The notes under the pieces are model-generated. The model made no database searches and had not been told where the DNA came from. It saw only the letters and a list, made by a program, of their open reading frames with translations. The position numbers were made by a program, and so were the translations under genes. Shown here piece after piece: positions 1 to 12,861 of a DNA stretch of 64,000 bases. This stretch comes from Xanthomonas fragariae (lineage in GTDB: Bacteria > Pseudomonadota > Gammaproteobacteria > Xanthomonadales > Xanthomonadaceae). How positions within the stretch are numbered: position 1 is the first letter of the stretch; each line of letters begins with the position of its first letter. The DNA lies in NCBI RefSeq assembly GCF_017603965.1, contig NZ_CP071955.1, positions 992,001 through 1,056,000 on the forward strand, read 5' to 3'.

Positions 1-100
1 GCTCTTGCACCCACTCCACCGGAATATTCTGCGTAAAAGTGCTCAGGTCGGAGAAGTTGAACAGGTCGCCAAGGTCGAACAGCTGCTGTTGAAGGGACAC
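1..100 (-). CDS. IS4-family transposase, N-terminal fragment (partial at window edge)
   Basis: Reading the minus strand from a GTG at 100-98 gives 33 residues without a stop, beginning VSLQQQLFDLGDLFNFSDLS and ending IPVEWVQE. This resembles the N-terminal region of IS4-type DDE transposases, in which a short amphipathic start precedes a PVEWVQEAL-like stretch. No good ribosome-binding site precedes the GTG. Instead a strong palindrome lies directly upstream, so translation may be weak by design. The catalytic DDE residues are outside the window. The family call rests on this short stretch plus the IS4-like terminal repeat, and an alternative start cannot be excluded. Confidence 0.5.
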   Translation of the reverse strand, partial: MSLQQQLFDLGDLFNFSDLSTFTQNIPVEWVQE

Positions 101-103
101 AAA

Positions 104-137
104 AAAATCCGATACCAGAGGTCTGGTATCGGATTTT
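104..137. terminator. Perfect 16-bp inverted repeat with A/T flanks inside the IS end
   Basis: AAAATCCGATACCAGA at 104-119 and TCTGGTATCGGATTTT at 122-137 are exact reverse complements separated by two bases. With the flanking A and T runs this is a bidirectional rho-independent terminator shape. It lies between the IS end and the transposase start, so it would stop transcription entering from the host. That protective role is an inference from position. Confidence 0.6.
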
Positions 138-168
138 CGGTGACTATTTGCTTAAGTGAACAGCATTA

Positions 169-669
169 TGGGCATGGCCCGGCGTTTTCGTCTGTGCATC
201 GCGTCCGTTAAGCGTTTCGATGTTTCACGTAACGACGTCGGCCTGCGCTGCCCAATCCGCGTGCGCCTAAGCCACTGCACAGAATGCATCACCGATGCGG
301 CCTGCGGCTGGCTCAGGCCAGACCTTCCGCCTTCAATGCAGCCTGCACATCGGCATCGGCATCGGCATCGGTGTGGGCGTCTCCGGCAAGCCAAGTACGA
401 CCCTGCCGATACGTATCGACGCCTTCGTACAGTGCGGGCCGGCACCACCGTGTGGACGCGCGCTGCGGCGGTCCAAGGCAACGCAAGATTCGTTTGCTTA
501 GACGCAGCAATCGCGGCTTGTGCGTCCATGGGCTGCTGCATGCAGCCTATGCAATGCGTGAGACGTCTCGGCGCGTGTTTATCGATCATCAACGCCGTTG
601 TAGCGCCGATGCATCGCAGACGCACTGGCCTCGTGCGCCCTGCGAGGGAGTCACTGCGACGCGCTGTGC
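169..669. other. Intergenic region with a (CATCGG)4 tandem repeat
   Basis: No reading frame here resembles a protein. The only visible structure is a short CATCGG tandem repeat at about 348-371 and scattered GATCG/GCATCG words. Overlapping open frames on both strands look like composition artefacts of GC-rich DNA. Confidence 0.5.
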
Positions 670-1131
670 TCAGGAGGCGGTGCGCGGACGCAGCTTCTGT
701 ACGCGATAGAACGTGTGGTTGCCAATGATGGCTACTTGATACGCATTGCGCCAGCTCGGGCTTGCAATCGCGCTTGCGGCAAAGTGACTTGCGCCCGGCA
801 CGATTTCCTTGCGCTGCCCGATCGGCAATGCCCAGTTACGTTGCGCTGCCAGCGCCACATCCAATGCCTTGTTCCAGGCATCGTCATTTTTCAGCTGCGT
901 GCCCGGTGACACGATCGTGGGCGCGAACTGCTTGCGCGCGGTGACCACCTGACACACCGAATCGCCCCACAAACCGCTATCAAGACGACGCAACGCAACT
1001 TCGGCAACGGCTTGTTGACCACGCAAGGTCTGGTCACGCGCTTCCAGGTACACGGTCGTACTCAAACACAGCGAATCCGCAGCCGGCTGCGGCAATACGT
1101 GCGACAGCCAAAGTATCCAAACAAGTTTCAT
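670..1131 (-). CDS. SleB-like cell wall hydrolase, exported
   Basis: The 153-residue product begins MKLVWILWLSHVLPQ, a short hydrophobic signal-like segment. It continues into a Hydrolase_2 / SleB-type domain seen in STTVYLEARDQTLRGQQAVA, the VCQVVTARKQFAP stretch and GASHFAA near the end. Family members (spore cortex enzyme SleB and Gram-negative relatives) cleave peptidoglycan glycan strands, with the E of YLEAR as the presumed acid. The start is chosen because AGGAG lies just before the ATG at 1131; a longer frame upstream has no such site. It stands alone, with a large gap on both sides. A periplasmic murein-processing role is family knowledge, not shown here. Confidence 0.8.
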   Translation of the reverse strand: MKLVWILWLSHVLPQPAADSLCLSTTVYLEARDQTLRGQQAVAEVALRRLDSGLWGDSVCQVVTARKQFAPTIVSPGTQLKNDDAWNKALDVALAAQRNWALPIGQRKEIVPGASHFAASAIASPSWRNAYQVAIIGNHTFYRVQKLRPRTAS

Positions 1132-1993
1132 AGAACTCCTTGCTCCGTATGGGCCGATCCGCAGAGCATCCAAGGCGGATGCATCAGTGCAGAGGACTTG
1201 GCGTCATGGGGAGGCGGCCTGCCACGGGTCGCCCGGTCTTCGGCGTAAAGAAGAAACCGCCGCAGGTGCCCACCAGATGGGGTGGACCAAAAAGGTGACG
1301 CAAAGTAGACGGAAATCACATAATCGCGGCTGAATGCGCCAATTTTAAGCTTGCGATCGCTTGCAGCGTTTGGCGTTGCGTGACACCGCACCACGTAATG
1401 CAGCATTGAATCTGCGTCGCATCGATGCGGCGACGGTTGCCTTGCGCCGTATCAAAAACCACAGCGCCACGTATGGGCTTGCGGTGATGCAACGAAAGTG
1501 AGCTTCAACGCGCGACAGCACCACGTGGTGGCTGCTCGCTACGTTTTGTTAGCCGCTCTGAATGGTATGCATGCGGCGTGGTGTCGGCCTATATGCCGCG
1601 GTGTCCGTGACGCAGATGACGTGGTGCTCCGTCGACGCGCAATAGTGCTTCTATGCATACCGTTAAAAGACATTTCGGTAGTGAGAAAGCAAGGGTTCCA
1701 ATCAGTTTCTCATCATCGCGAACATGCAAAGGGGCCAGGTATTAACGTGCCGAAGCAATCAAAGATGCCGCGGCACGTGCGCTGCGGCGACAGGTGTTCC
1801 TTTTGCGAAGTTGCATGGCGCCACTGCGCCAGATACGGTGTCGGCTTGGCGAAGGTCGGTAGCGCCAGCGTCGCGATCACTGCCAGCGGCAACAGTTGAT
1901 CGCGCTGCCACAGCGATGCAGCGGTATGTGCGCCGGCTTTCAGCATCACTCCGATCGCCGTGCCGACCAACAAAGAACGTTTCGAAAAATGTC
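1132..1993. other. Intergenic region with one end of a repeat element
   Basis: This 860-base stretch has no convincing gene. At 1532-1559 it carries a 28-base exact inverted copy of the left end of the repeat element found complete at 16438-16584. A minus-strand frame at about 1713-1993 contains hydrophobic stretches and could be the worn remnant of a membrane protein, but I could not identify it. Confidence 0.5.
1532..1559 (-). repeat. Solo end of the AGAGCGGCTAACAAAACG inverted-repeat element
   Basis: These 28 bases are the exact reverse complement of 16438-16465, including the 18-base terminal repeat and ten adjoining internal bases. No matching second end was recognised upstream within about 150 bases, so this is a degraded or partial copy. 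Confidence 0.75.
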
Positions 1994-5195
<3,202 letters not shown>

Positions 5196-5608
5196 CGGAG
5201 GACTCCTGGTGGGGAGTTCAGGGTGCTTTGTAGCGCAAGTCGCCTGCAACTACCGGCCCCGCAATTCAGCTCAGGCGGGACTTGGCGTTCACCAATATGG
5301 GTTTGGCGCCACGCTACAACTCATGACAACCCGTCTAGTTGGAAGCGTATTCAGCGGCTTGGTTAGGCTACGGTTCATGCGTGTAGAATGTCCGAACTGA
5401 GCGCTCGGTCCTTTCCTTCATCAAACTGTATACGTAGTATCGCGTGGGATTGCGGGGTCTGGTGATTGCTTTCACATGTTATATGACCGTTAACGCGATC
5501 TTCACTGAGCCCGGCTTAATCTGCGCCCCGATGGCTCTTGATGTGACGAGCATCTTTACCAAGAACGACGCCTCTATCGGTTTATCTCCCAAAGAAGGAG
5601 CTGTATAA
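5196..5608. other. Intergenic region upstream of the OmpA-family gene
   Basis: This 413-base divergent spacer between the oxidoreductase and the porin gene is more AT-rich than the flanking genes. It should hold promoters for both. I see the ribosome-binding site AAGGAG at about 5595-5600 but cannot assign -35/-10 boxes with confidence, and no gene is visible. Confidence 0.5.
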
Positions 5609-6706
5609 ATGAACAAGAAAATTCTCACTGCCGCGTTGCTTGGCGGTCTGGCAGTTGCCCAGGCTGCGTCCGCGCAGGAGTTCGATGACCGTTGGTACCT
5701 GACCGGTAGCGCTGGCTTCAACTTCCAGGACAGTGATCGTCTGACCAATGATGCCCCGTTCGTCACCCTGGGTCTGGGCAAGTTCGTCAGCCCGAACTGG
5801 TCGATCGACGGCGAGCTGAACTATCAGAATCCGAATTTCGATGCCAATCAGGATCAGAACTGGAGCCAGTACGGCATCTCGTTCGACCTGCGCCGCCACT
5901 TCATCCAAGAAGGCCGCGGTTGGAACCCCTACTTGCTGTTCGGCCTGGGCTATCAGCGTTCGGAAGAAGAGTTCGACGCAACGCCGAACCCGGTTTCGCC
6001 GGGCCAGCAGAAAAACGGCAACTTTGCCGCCAAGGCTGGTGTCGGTCTGCAAACCACCTTCGACAAGCGCATCGCCGTGCGTGCCGAGTTGGCCTACCGC
6101 GCTGACTTCAACGACCAGAGCGTTGCTGCTCCGCAGGAAGACTGGTTCGGCGACGTGCTGGCCTCGGTCGGCGTCGTGATCCCGTTGGGACCGGCTCCGT
6201 CGACCGCTCCGCCGCCGCCGCCGGCTCCGGTCGCACCGAGCTGTGCAGACCTTGATGAAGACAATGACGGCGTCAACAACTGCGACGACAAATGCCCCGC
6301 TTCGCAGCCTGGCCAGACCATCGGCCCGGACGGCTGCCCGGTTCCTGTGTCGATCGACCTGAAGGGCGTGAACTTCGACTTCAACAAGGCGACCCTGCGT
6401 CCGGACGCTGTGTCGATCCTGACCGAAGCGACCGAGATCCTGAAGCGTTACCCCGACCTGAAGGTCGAGGTTGCTGGTCACACCGACTCGAAGGGTAGCG
6501 ACGCGTACAACCAGAAGCTGTCTGAGCGTCGCGCGACTGCCGTGTACGACTACCTGACCAAGAACGGCGTCGATGCGTCGCGTCTGGTTGGCCCGATCGG
6601 CTACGGCGAGAGCCGTCCGATTGCTCCGAACGCCAACCCGAATGGTTCCGACAATCCGGAAGGCCGCGCGAAGAACCGTCGTACCGAGCTGAACGTCCAG
6701 AACTAA
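5609..6706 (+). CDS. OmpA-family outer membrane porin with peptidoglycan-binding domain
   Basis: The 365-residue protein has a signal peptide ending at about ASA-QE (residue 22). An eight-stranded beta-barrel-like domain spans about 23-195. A Pro-rich linker (APSTAPPPPPAPVAPS) leads to a calcium-binding TSP3-like stretch (DLDEDNDGVNNCDDKCP). A C-terminal OmpA/MotB domain follows, with NFDFNKATLRPDA and VAGHTDSKGSDAYNQKLSERRA. The barrel sits in the outer membrane and the C-terminal domain holds peptidoglycan, as in OprF and OmpA. The start has a strong AAGGAG site, and a clear terminator follows the stop. Codon use is that of a highly expressed gene. Confidence 0.92.
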   Translation: MNKKILTAALLGGLAVAQAASAQEFDDRWYLTGSAGFNFQDSDRLTNDAPFVTLGLGKFVSPNWSIDGELNYQNPNFDANQDQNWSQYGISFDLRRHFIQEGRGWNPYLLFGLGYQRSEEEFDATPNPVSPGQQKNGNFAAKAGVGLQTTFDKRIAVRAELAYRADFNDQSVAAPQEDWFGDVLASVGVVIPLGPAPSTAPPPPPAPVAPSCADLDEDNDGVNNCDDKCPASQPGQTIGPDGCPVPVSIDLKGVNFDFNKATLRPDAVSILTEATEILKRYPDLKVEVAGHTDSKGSDAYNQKLSERRATAVYDYLTKNGVDASRLVGPIGYGESRPIAPNANPNGSDNPEGRAKNRRTELNVQN

Positions 6707-6730
6707 TTGGACCGCTAGTTTGCTGCATAC

Positions 6731-6756
6731 AAAACCCGGCCTTGCGCCGGGTTTTG
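6731..6756 (+). terminator. Rho-independent terminator after the OmpA-family gene
   Basis: AAAACCCGGC and GCCGGGTTTT flank a five-base loop about 25 bases after the porin stop codon, followed by a T-rich run. Confidence 0.85.
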
Positions 6757-6897
6757 TCTTTGTAGAGAACCCAACATGTGTCATCAACCAGCGCCAATCC
6801 TGTCTGTGTTGCCATCCAGGCACGGTTCCGGTTGAAACAGCGTTCATCGCTGCCTACACTCGCCGCGCAATACCACACTCATAATTGGAAGAACCCG

Positions 6898-7410
6898 ATG
6901 CTGCGTACCGCCACGGCAGGATTGCTCTGTTTCGCTTTGATTCCCGCCGCCTACGCCGTTACGAACTGTGCCGGCAGCACGGTGTCCCCGCCGCTGCCGT
7001 TGCCTGCCACCGTCATTGCGCCAGCGGCCGCCGAGTTCTACACCCGCAGCGTGCAACTGGGCATGCCTACCGGCGTGCTGGCGCAGCCTTATAGCAACGA
7101 GCAATCGGTGGATCGCGTGCTGCTGCGTTTGCGTGTGGAAGGCTGTCAGGACCTGACCAAGGTCATTGCGCCTGGCGGCACCGTCAACCCAAACGATCCG
7201 GCCGCCTACAAGGCCACCACCGCGTTCGACAACACGCCGTGGCGCTTCGACATGAGCCAGAACGGCAAGCGCATGACCGCCGAGGAATTCGATGCCTGGA
7301 TGAAGGCGCGCGGAGTGCGCGTGGTCAAGGCACTCCCGGTGGCCGCCCCGGCTCCGGCTGCTGCAACCGCGACACCTGCTGTCGATGCCAAGTCGGTCGA
7401 AAACAAGTAA
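6898..7410 (+). CDS. Hypothetical periplasmic protein
   Basis: The 170-residue product starts MLRTATAGLLCFALIPAAYA, a clear Sec signal peptide. The mature part has no motif I recognise. It contains two cysteines (NCAGS and EGCQDL) that could pair, a central stretch FDNTPWRFDMSQNGKRMTAEEFDAWM, and a low-complexity Ala/Pro/Thr tail. The start at 6898 is preferred because the open frame before it has no signal peptide. It lies 20 bases before the pseudouridine synthase on the same strand. I infer a periplasmic location but no function. Confidence 0.7.
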   Translation: MLRTATAGLLCFALIPAAYAVTNCAGSTVSPPLPLPATVIAPAAAEFYTRSVQLGMPTGVLAQPYSNEQSVDRVLLRLRVEGCQDLTKVIAPGGTVNPNDPAAYKATTAFDNTPWRFDMSQNGKRMTAEEFDAWMKARGVRVVKALPVAAPAPAAATATPAVDAKSVENK

Positions 7411-7429
7411 ACGGCACGGTCGGGACGGC

Positions 7430-8287
7430 ATGACTCGGCGGCCTGCGCCGGCCACGTCCCGGCGATGTCGCCGTGGCCCGCTATCGGCAAGCGCTTCACG
7501 CGCTTCTGGTGCAGGGCCTGCTGCCACTGCGCCACGCTATGGACTGGCGCGCGTGTTGTCCAAGCTTGGTGTATGTTCGCGTACTGAAGCGACGCGCTGG
7601 ATCGCCGAAGGGCGCGTCAGTGTGTCCGCACGCGTGGTGCGCGACCCCGAATTTCCGATCCGCGCAGATCAGCAGTCCAGCATCGCCGTCGATGGGCAGC
7701 CGCTGGCCCAGCCGGCGCGCTGCTATCTAATGCTCAACAAGCCGCGTGGGGTTGTCACCAGCGTGCGCGACGAGCATGGCAGGGACACGGTGTATCGCTG
7801 TTTCGATGGCGCTGGGTTGCCGTGGATCGCCCCGGTCGGGAGGTTGGACAAAGCCAGCGAAGGCTTGCTGCTTTTCAGCAACGACTCGCAATGGGCGGCG
7901 GCGGTGACCGACCCCGCGACCGGGCCGGACAAGACCTATCACGTGCAGATCGATTGCTGCCCGAGTGCAGAGCAGTTGGCGCAATTGCAAAGCGGTGTCA
8001 TCGATCCTGATCCTGATGGCGATCGCACGCTGTTGCGCGCCAAACGGGTCAGTCTGCTACGCGAAGGCGAGCGCAATGCATGGCTGGAGATCGTGCTGGA
8101 TGAAGGCCGCAATCGGCAGATCCGCCGCTTGCTGGCTGCGGCTGAGATCGGCGTGCTGCGCTTGGTGCGGGTGGCGATCGGCGCGCTGGCCATGGGTGAG
8201 TTGGGCAAAGGTGCGTGGCGGATGCTCAGCGCAGAGGACGTTAGGGCGCTGATGTTGGGTCCCGCCAGCGCGCCAGACGTGCGTTGA
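7430..8287 (+). CDS. RsuA/RluB/RluE/RluF-family pseudouridine synthase
   Basis: The 285-residue protein has an Arg-rich tail (1-35), an S4 RNA-binding domain (about 38-75, RVLSKLGVCSRTEATRWIAEGRV) and a catalytic domain. The active-site aspartate is in PVGRLDKASEGLLLFSND (D140). KPRGVVTSVRDEHGR and DEGRNRQIRRLLAA are the other family blocks. The family converts uridine to pseudouridine in 16S or 23S rRNA; which site is modified cannot be told from sequence alone. The ATG at 7430 avoids overlap with the upstream gene. Its last 47 bases overlap the convergent HNH gene. Confidence 0.88.
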   Translation: MTRRPAPATSRRCRRGPLSASASRASGAGPAATAPRYGLARVLSKLGVCSRTEATRWIAEGRVSVSARVVRDPEFPIRADQQSSIAVDGQPLAQPARCYLMLNKPRGVVTSVRDEHGRDTVYRCFDGAGLPWIAPVGRLDKASEGLLLFSNDSQWAAAVTDPATGPDKTYHVQIDCCPSAEQLAQLQSGVIDPDPDGDRTLLRAKRVSLLREGERNAWLEIVLDEGRNRQIRRLLAAAEIGVLRLVRVAIGALAMGELGKGAWRMLSAEDVRALMLGPASAPDVR

Positions 8288-8630
8288 GCAAAGCGCTCAC
8301 CACTTCAAAGGCGCGTGTGTCGCCAGCGCCGTTGGAATCGTGGCGACGGCCTTTGGCGTGATTGCAACCGGCACAGGCCAAGGCGAGATTGCGTGCCGCA
8401 TTCGCATCGTCGCCGACCAGTGCGCAAAGTTCTGCCGCAGCGCGACGGCCGAACCAGGCTTGCGGCACCACGTGTTCCAGCGTGGCGTGTCCAAGCGGTT
8501 CGCCGTCGGCGCGCACCTGCAGGCGCCGACGGCAATGCAGGCAACGCGTATCCCAGTTGCCGTCGAACAAGTGCGCCTGCGCATCGGTCCGCGCCGCCAG
8601 CAGTAGCCGTTGGCGCAGGACCGTGCGCAT
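8241..8630 (-). CDS. Small HNH nuclease-like protein
   Basis: The 129-residue protein has a Cys4 HNH fold signature: CLHC at 30-33, LEHVVPQAWFG (H53) in the middle and CAGCNHAKG at 86-94. This matches the stand-alone HNH family (PF01844-like) of metal-dependent nucleases. Its start overlaps the kbl stop as TGATG at 8632-8628, so translation is probably coupled to kbl. The 3' end overlaps the opposing pseudouridine synthase gene by 47 bases. No partner suggests a defence role and the biological target is unknown. Confidence 0.8.
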   Translation of the reverse strand: MRTVLRQRLLLAARTDAQAHLFDGNWDTRCLHCRRRLQVRADGEPLGHATLEHVVPQAWFGRRAAAELCALVGDDANAARNLALACAGCNHAKGRRHDSNGAGDTRAFEVVSALLNARLARWRDPTSAP

Positions 8631-9838
8631 CAGTCTTTGATGACGTCGAGTTCGTGCCCGATCTTGATGAACGCGGCGATCGCCTGATCCAGGTGTTCAC
8701 GGGTATGCGCGGCACTGATCTGGATGCGGATGCGCGCCTGGCCTTTGGGCACCACCGGGAAGAAGAAACCGATCGCGTAGATGCCTTCTTCCAGCAGGCG
8801 CTCGGCGAACTTTTGCGCCAGCGGTGCGTCGAAAAGCATCACCGGGCTGATCGGATGCACGCCGGGTTTGACGTCGAAGCCGGCGCCGCTCATACGCTCG
8901 CGGAAGTAGCGGGTGTTCTCGACCAACCTGGTGCGCAGCGCGCCGGCGGCTTCCAGCATCTCGAACGCCTTGATGCCGGCGGCCACTACATGCGGCGGCA
9001 GTGAATTGGAAAACAGATAGGGGCGCGAGCGCTGGCGCAGCAGTTCGATTACTTCGCGCTTGGCGGTGGTGAAGCCGCCCAGGGCGCCGCCCATTGCTTT
9101 GCCCAGCGTGCCGGTGAAGATGTCGATCTGGTCCAGCACGCCCTTGACCTCGGCCGAGCCGCGGCCGGTTGCGCCGAGAAAGCCGGTGGCGTGGCATTCG
9201 TCGATATGTACGAGTGCGTTGTACTTGCGCGCCAACGCGGTGATTTCATCCAGCGGGGCGATAAAGCCATCCATCGAGAACACGCCGTCGCTGGTGATCA
9301 GTTTGGTCTTGCAGCCAGCGGCATCGGCGGCCTGCAACTGCGCTTCCAGATCGGCCATATCGCAGTTGGCGTAGCGGAAGCGCTTGGCCTTGCACAGACG
9401 CACGCCATCGATGATCGACGCATGGTTGAGCGCGTCGGAAATGATCGCATCGTGCTCGCCGAGCAGCGGTTCGAACAGGCCGCCGTTGGCGTCGAAACAG
9501 GCCGCGTAGAGAATCGTATCTTCGGTTCCGAAGAAGTTGGCAATGGTGCCTTCGAGCTGTTTATGCAGATCCTGGGTGCCGCAGATGAAGCGCACCGAGG
9601 CCATGCCGAAGCCGTGGGTGTCCAGCGCATCCTTGGCGGCCTGGATGATGTCGGGGTGGTCGGCCAGGCCCAGATAGTTGTTGGCGCACAAGTTGAGCAC
9701 GCTGCGACCATCGGCCAAAGTGATCCGGGCAGACTGCGGGCCGGTGATGATGCGCTCGGACTTGAACAAGCCTTGGGACCGGATCGTTTCCAGTTCGGCG
9801 GCGTAGTGGGCGGTCAGCGCGGCGGGAGCATTGGCCAT
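8630..9838 (-). CDS. kbl: Glycine C-acetyltransferase (2-amino-3-ketobutyrate CoA ligase)
   Basis: The 402-residue PLP enzyme of the alpha-oxoamine synthase family has [13 protein letters not shown], the [15 protein letters not shown] block and the PLP-binding lysine in [11 protein letters not shown] (K247). It cleaves 2-amino-3-ketobutyrate with CoA to glycine and acetyl-CoA, the second step of threonine breakdown. Its partner tdh is in this window at 15128-16162 on the same strand, but six genes on the opposite strand and other DNA separate them. In E. coli kbl and tdh form one operon. Length equals that of known Kbl proteins (about 398). Confidence 0.93.
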   Translation of the reverse strand: MANAPAALTAHYAAELETIRSQGLFKSERIITGPQSARITLADGRSVLNLCANNYLGLADHPDIIQAAKDALDTHGFGMASVRFICGTQDLHKQLEGTIANFFGTEDTILYAACFDANGGLFEPLLGEHDAIISDALNHASIIDGVRLCKAKRFRYANCDMADLEAQLQAADAAGCKTKLITSDGVFSMDGFIAPLDEITALARKYNALVHIDECHATGFLGATGRGSAEVKGVLDQIDIFTGTLGKAMGGALGGFTTAKREVIELLRQRSRPYLFSNSLPPHVVAAGIKAFEMLEAAGALRTRLVENTRYFRERMSGAGFDVKPGVHPISPVMLFDAPLAQKFAERLLEEGIYAIGFFFPVVPKGQARIRIQISAAHTREHLDQAIAAFIKIGHELDVIKD

Positions 9839-10011
9839 GTCGATTGCAATAGCAGAAATGAGGAGTAATTCTAATGATCACAGTGGCATACCACTACGTC
9901 ATGCAAAAATCGGCATAAGCGGCGGCGTGGATGTCATTTTACCGGCTGCGTGCCGGTGCGCAGCATGGCATGCTTGCTGTTCAGCTTCGCCCAACCGGCC
10001 AGGAGATTGCT

Positions 10012-11031
10012 GTGCCCCACCCCCGCTTCCGCCTTGTTTCGACCCTCTTATGCAGCTTTCTGGCCCTGGCCGGCACGGCTGCGGCACGCGACATCGGTCT
10101 GCTCAATGTGAGCTACGATCCCACCCGCGAGTTCTATCGCGACTACAACACCGCCTTTGCCGCGCAATGGAAGCAGCAGCATCCGCATGACACGGTCACC
10201 GTAGAGACCTCGCATGGCGGCTCCGGCAAGCAGGCGCGCGCGGTGATCGACGGTATCGAGGCCGATGTGGTGACGCTGGCGTTGGCCTATGACGTGGATG
10301 CGATCGCCGAGAAGGCCAAGCTGATCGACAGCGATTGGGAGACGCGTCTGCCCGACAACAGCGCGCCGTACACCTCGACGATTGTGTTTCTGGTGCGCAA
10401 AGGCAATCCGAAAAACATTCACGACTGGCCGGACCTGCTGCGCTCGGGCGTCTCGGTGGTGACGCCCAACCCCAAGACCTCCGGCGGCGCGCGCTGGAAC
10501 TACCTGGCCGCCTGGGCCTACGCAGACCATATCTTCAAGGGCGACCGCGAGCGCATCGTGCGCTATATGCAGGCATTGTTCCGCAACGTGCCGGTGCTGG
10601 ACACCGGCGCGCGCGGCGCCACCACGACGTTCGCGCAGCGTGGCATTGGCGATGTGCTGCTGGCCTGGGAAAACGAGGCGCTGCTGGCGCGCGAAGAACT
10701 GGGCAAGGACAAGTTCGAGATCGTGGTGCCGAAGCTGTCGATCCTGGCCGAGCCATCGGTGGCGCTGGTCGACAAGAACGTCGACAAACACGGCACCCGC
10801 GACGTGGCCGAAGCCTACCTGCGCTATCTGTACGCGCCGGAAGGCCAGAAGTTGGCGGCCAAGCATTTCTATCGCCCGCGGCATCCGGAATTTGCCGATG
10901 CGGCAGACCTGGCGCGTTTCCCTGACATCAAGCTGGTGACCATCCGGCAAGCGTTCGGGTCATGGGACAAGGCGCAGCAGGAACACTTCACCGACGGTGG
11001 CGTGTTCGATCAGATCCAGGCCAACAAGTAG
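10012..11031 (+). CDS. sbp: Sulfate-binding protein of the sulfate/thiosulfate ABC transporter
   Basis: The 339-residue periplasmic binding protein starts at a GTG with AGGAG six bases upstream. It has a signal peptide ending near AGTAAA. The mature part begins [21 protein letters not shown], and family blocks include [31 protein letters not shown] and [26 protein letters not shown]. It binds sulfate and delivers it to the CysTW permease. It is the first gene of a tight sbp-cysT-cysW-cysA operon, with three bases between its stop and cysT. Whether it prefers sulfate or thiosulfate (Sbp or CysP) is not certain. Confidence 0.92.
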   Translation: MPHPRFRLVSTLLCSFLALAGTAAARDIGLLNVSYDPTREFYRDYNTAFAAQWKQQHPHDTVTVETSHGGSGKQARAVIDGIEADVVTLALAYDVDAIAEKAKLIDSDWETRLPDNSAPYTSTIVFLVRKGNPKNIHDWPDLLRSGVSVVTPNPKTSGGARWNYLAAWAYADHIFKGDRERIVRYMQALFRNVPVLDTGARGATTTFAQRGIGDVLLAWENEALLAREELGKDKFEIVVPKLSILAEPSVALVDKNVDKHGTRDVAEAYLRYLYAPEGQKLAAKHFYRPRHPEFADAADLARFPDIKLVTIRQAFGSWDKAQQEHFTDGGVFDQIQANK

Positions 11032-11034
11032 GCA

Positions 11035-11904
11035 ATGCAGATGCCGGTTGCACCCCTTGCACCCCATCCAGTGCATTCATTGCGCCGGCGCGTCATGCCA
11101 GGGCTGGGCTTGAGCTTGGGAATCACCTTGACCTGGCTGGGATTGATCGTGCTGATCCCGCTACTGGGTATCTTCCTCAAGACCAGCGGATTGGGCTGGG
11201 ATGGCCTGTGGCGGGTGTGGAGCGAGCCGCGCGTGCTGTCGGCGCTGCGGGTGAGCTTCGGCACCGCGTTCGTGGCTGGCGCCTTCAATGCGGTGATGGG
11301 GACCTGGGTGGCGTGGGTATTCGTGCGCTACAGCTTTCCCGGCAAGCGCTTGTTCGACGCGGTGATCGACCTGCCGTTCGCGTTGCCGACCGCTGTGGCC
11401 GGTATCGCCTTGACTGCGTTGTACGGCGGCAATGGTTGGGTTGGCCGTTGGCTGGAAGCGATCGGCATCAAGGTGGCCTACACCCAACTGGGTATCGTGC
11501 TGGCGCTTGTATTCGTGGGCCTGCCGTTCGTGGTACGGGTGGTGCAGCCGGTGCTGGCCGAGAGCGAGCGCGAACTGGAAGCGGCTGCCGCCACGCTGGG
11601 CGCGTCGCGCTGGCAGACGGTGTGGCGGGTGGTATTGCCGGGACTCTGGCCGGCAGTCTTGACCGGGTTTGCGCTGGCGTTCGCGCGCGGCGTGGGTGAA
11701 TACGGCTCGGTGATCTTCATTGCCGGCAACCTGCCCAACTCCACCGAAATCGCACCGCTGCTGATCACCATCCGGCTGGAAGAATTCGACTACGCTGGCG
11801 CCACCGCAATCGCAGCGGCGATGTTGCTGCTGTCGTTTGTGATCTTGTTGCTGGTCAATACGTTGCAGGCACGCCTGCTGCGCTATCAACGGAGACCCGC
11901 ATGA
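11035..11904 (+). CDS. cysT: Sulfate ABC transporter permease subunit CysT
   Basis: The 289-residue integral membrane protein has about six transmembrane segments. The permease (EAA-type) loop is at [24 protein letters not shown], which docks with the ATPase. Family blocks include [20 protein letters not shown] and [16 protein letters not shown]. It forms a heterodimeric channel with CysW for sulfate uptake. The start at 11035 lies three bases after the sbp stop, and a second in-frame ATG at 11041 is also possible. Its end overlaps cysW by ATGA. Confidence 0.93.
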   Translation: MQMPVAPLAPHPVHSLRRRVMPGLGLSLGITLTWLGLIVLIPLLGIFLKTSGLGWDGLWRVWSEPRVLSALRVSFGTAFVAGAFNAVMGTWVAWVFVRYSFPGKRLFDAVIDLPFALPTAVAGIALTALYGGNGWVGRWLEAIGIKVAYTQLGIVLALVFVGLPFVVRVVQPVLAESERELEAAAATLGASRWQTVWRVVLPGLWPAVLTGFALAFARGVGEYGSVIFIAGNLPNSTEIAPLLITIRLEEFDYAGATAIAAAMLLLSFVILLLVNTLQARLLRYQRRPA

Positions 11905-12854
11905 ACGATATTGTTTCGTCGCTGCCCTCCATGCAGCAGACACATGCGGCGACCACGCAAGCGCGCCGCATCACCGACTCGGCTACCAACGAGCCGCGCT
12001 GGGTGCAGTGGCTGATGATTCTGGGCGCATTGGTCTTCTTGCTGGCGTTCCTGCTGCTGCCGCTGGTGCTGGTGTTTGCCGAGGCCTTGCGCGGCGGCTG
12101 GGAGACATTCCTGCGCGCGGTTGTCGACCCGGACGCGTTGTCGGCGATCAAGCTGACCCTGATCGTGACCGCGATCGTGCTGCCGTTGAATCTGGTGTTC
12201 GGCGTGGCGGCGGCGTGGGCGGTGAGCAAGCACCAGTTCGCTGGCAAACGCCTGCTGATCAGCCTGATCGACTTGCCGTTTTCGGTCTCGCCGGTGGTGG
12301 CAGGTTTGATTTTCGTGCTGATCTTCGGCCGCAGCGGCTGGGCGTGGCCGTTGATCGACGAAGGCTGGCACGTGCCGTTACCGTTGCTTGGCGAAACGCT
12401 GATCCAGCTGCCACGGGTCGTGTTTGCGCTGCCGGGGATTGTGCTGGCGACAACCTTCGTGACCTTTCCCTTCATCGCGCGTGAGCTGATGCCGCTGATG
12501 GAGCAGCAGGGCAGCGATGAAGAGCTGGCCGCGCTGAGCCTGGGCGCGAACGGCTGGCAGATGTTCTGGCGGGTGACACTGCCCAATATCCGTTGGGGTC
12601 TGTTGTACGGCGTGCTGTTGTGCGCGGCGCGCGCGATGGGCGAGTTCGGTGCGGTGTCGGTGGTGTCCGGGCATATCCGCGGCCGTACCAATACGCTGCC
12701 GCTGCACGTGGAAATTCTCTACAACGAATACGCCTACAGCGCAGCGTTCGCATGCGCCTCGCTGCTGGCATTGACCGCGCTGCTGACGCTGGCGCTAAAA
12801 ACGTATGTGGAATGGCGGCATGGCGATTCGCTTGCCGCCAACCACCGCCACTGA
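11901..12854 (+). CDS. cysW: Sulfate ABC transporter permease subunit CysW
   Basis: The 317-residue membrane protein has the CysW family blocks [23 protein letters not shown] and [22 protein letters not shown], plus the coupling loop [19 protein letters not shown]. An N-terminal cytoplasmic tail of about 35 residues precedes the first membrane segment. The four-base ATGA overlap with cysT and the short gap to cysA indicate one transcript and coupled translation. Confidence 0.93.
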   Translation: MNDIVSSLPSMQQTHAATTQARRITDSATNEPRWVQWLMILGALVFLLAFLLLPLVLVFAEALRGGWETFLRAVVDPDALSAIKLTLIVTAIVLPLNLVFGVAAAWAVSKHQFAGKRLLISLIDLPFSVSPVVAGLIFVLIFGRSGWAWPLIDEGWHVPLPLLGETLIQLPRVVFALPGIVLATTFVTFPFIARELMPLMEQQGSDEELAALSLGANGWQMFWRVTLPNIRWGLLYGVLLCAARAMGEFGAVSVVSGHIRGRTNTLPLHVEILYNEYAYSAAFACASLLALTALLTLALKTYVEWRHGDSLAANHRH

Positions 12855-12861
12855 GGTGAAC

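Larger units (their letters stand above)
1..168 (-). mobile_element. IS4-like insertion sequence, left part only (cut by window start)
   Basis: The sequence at 151-168, read on the minus strand, is TAATGCTGTTCACTTAAG. It closely matches the terminal inverted repeat of E. coli IS4 as I remember it (TAATGCCGATCAGTTAAG). A transposase-like reading frame begins just inside it and runs out of the window. The element therefore probably ends at about 168 and host DNA begins there. The other end, the full transposase and the target duplication lie outside the window, so the exact element cannot be named. Confidence 0.6.

Noticed and set aside
348..371. CATCGG tandem repeats as a possible CRISPR or VNTR array
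   Set aside because: Only four six-base units without spacers; too short and uninterrupted to be CRISPR. Recorded as a simple repeat.
5582..6847. 421-codon minus-strand open frame opposite the OmpA-family gene
   Set aside because: Runs antisense through a porin gene with clear domains, ribosome-binding site and terminator; its composition is not protein-like.
9882..9895. AGTGG-CATA-CCACT inverted repeat upstream of sbp as a CysB site
   Set aside because: CysB sites lack a tight consensus and this five-base repeat could be chance; not reported as a feature.
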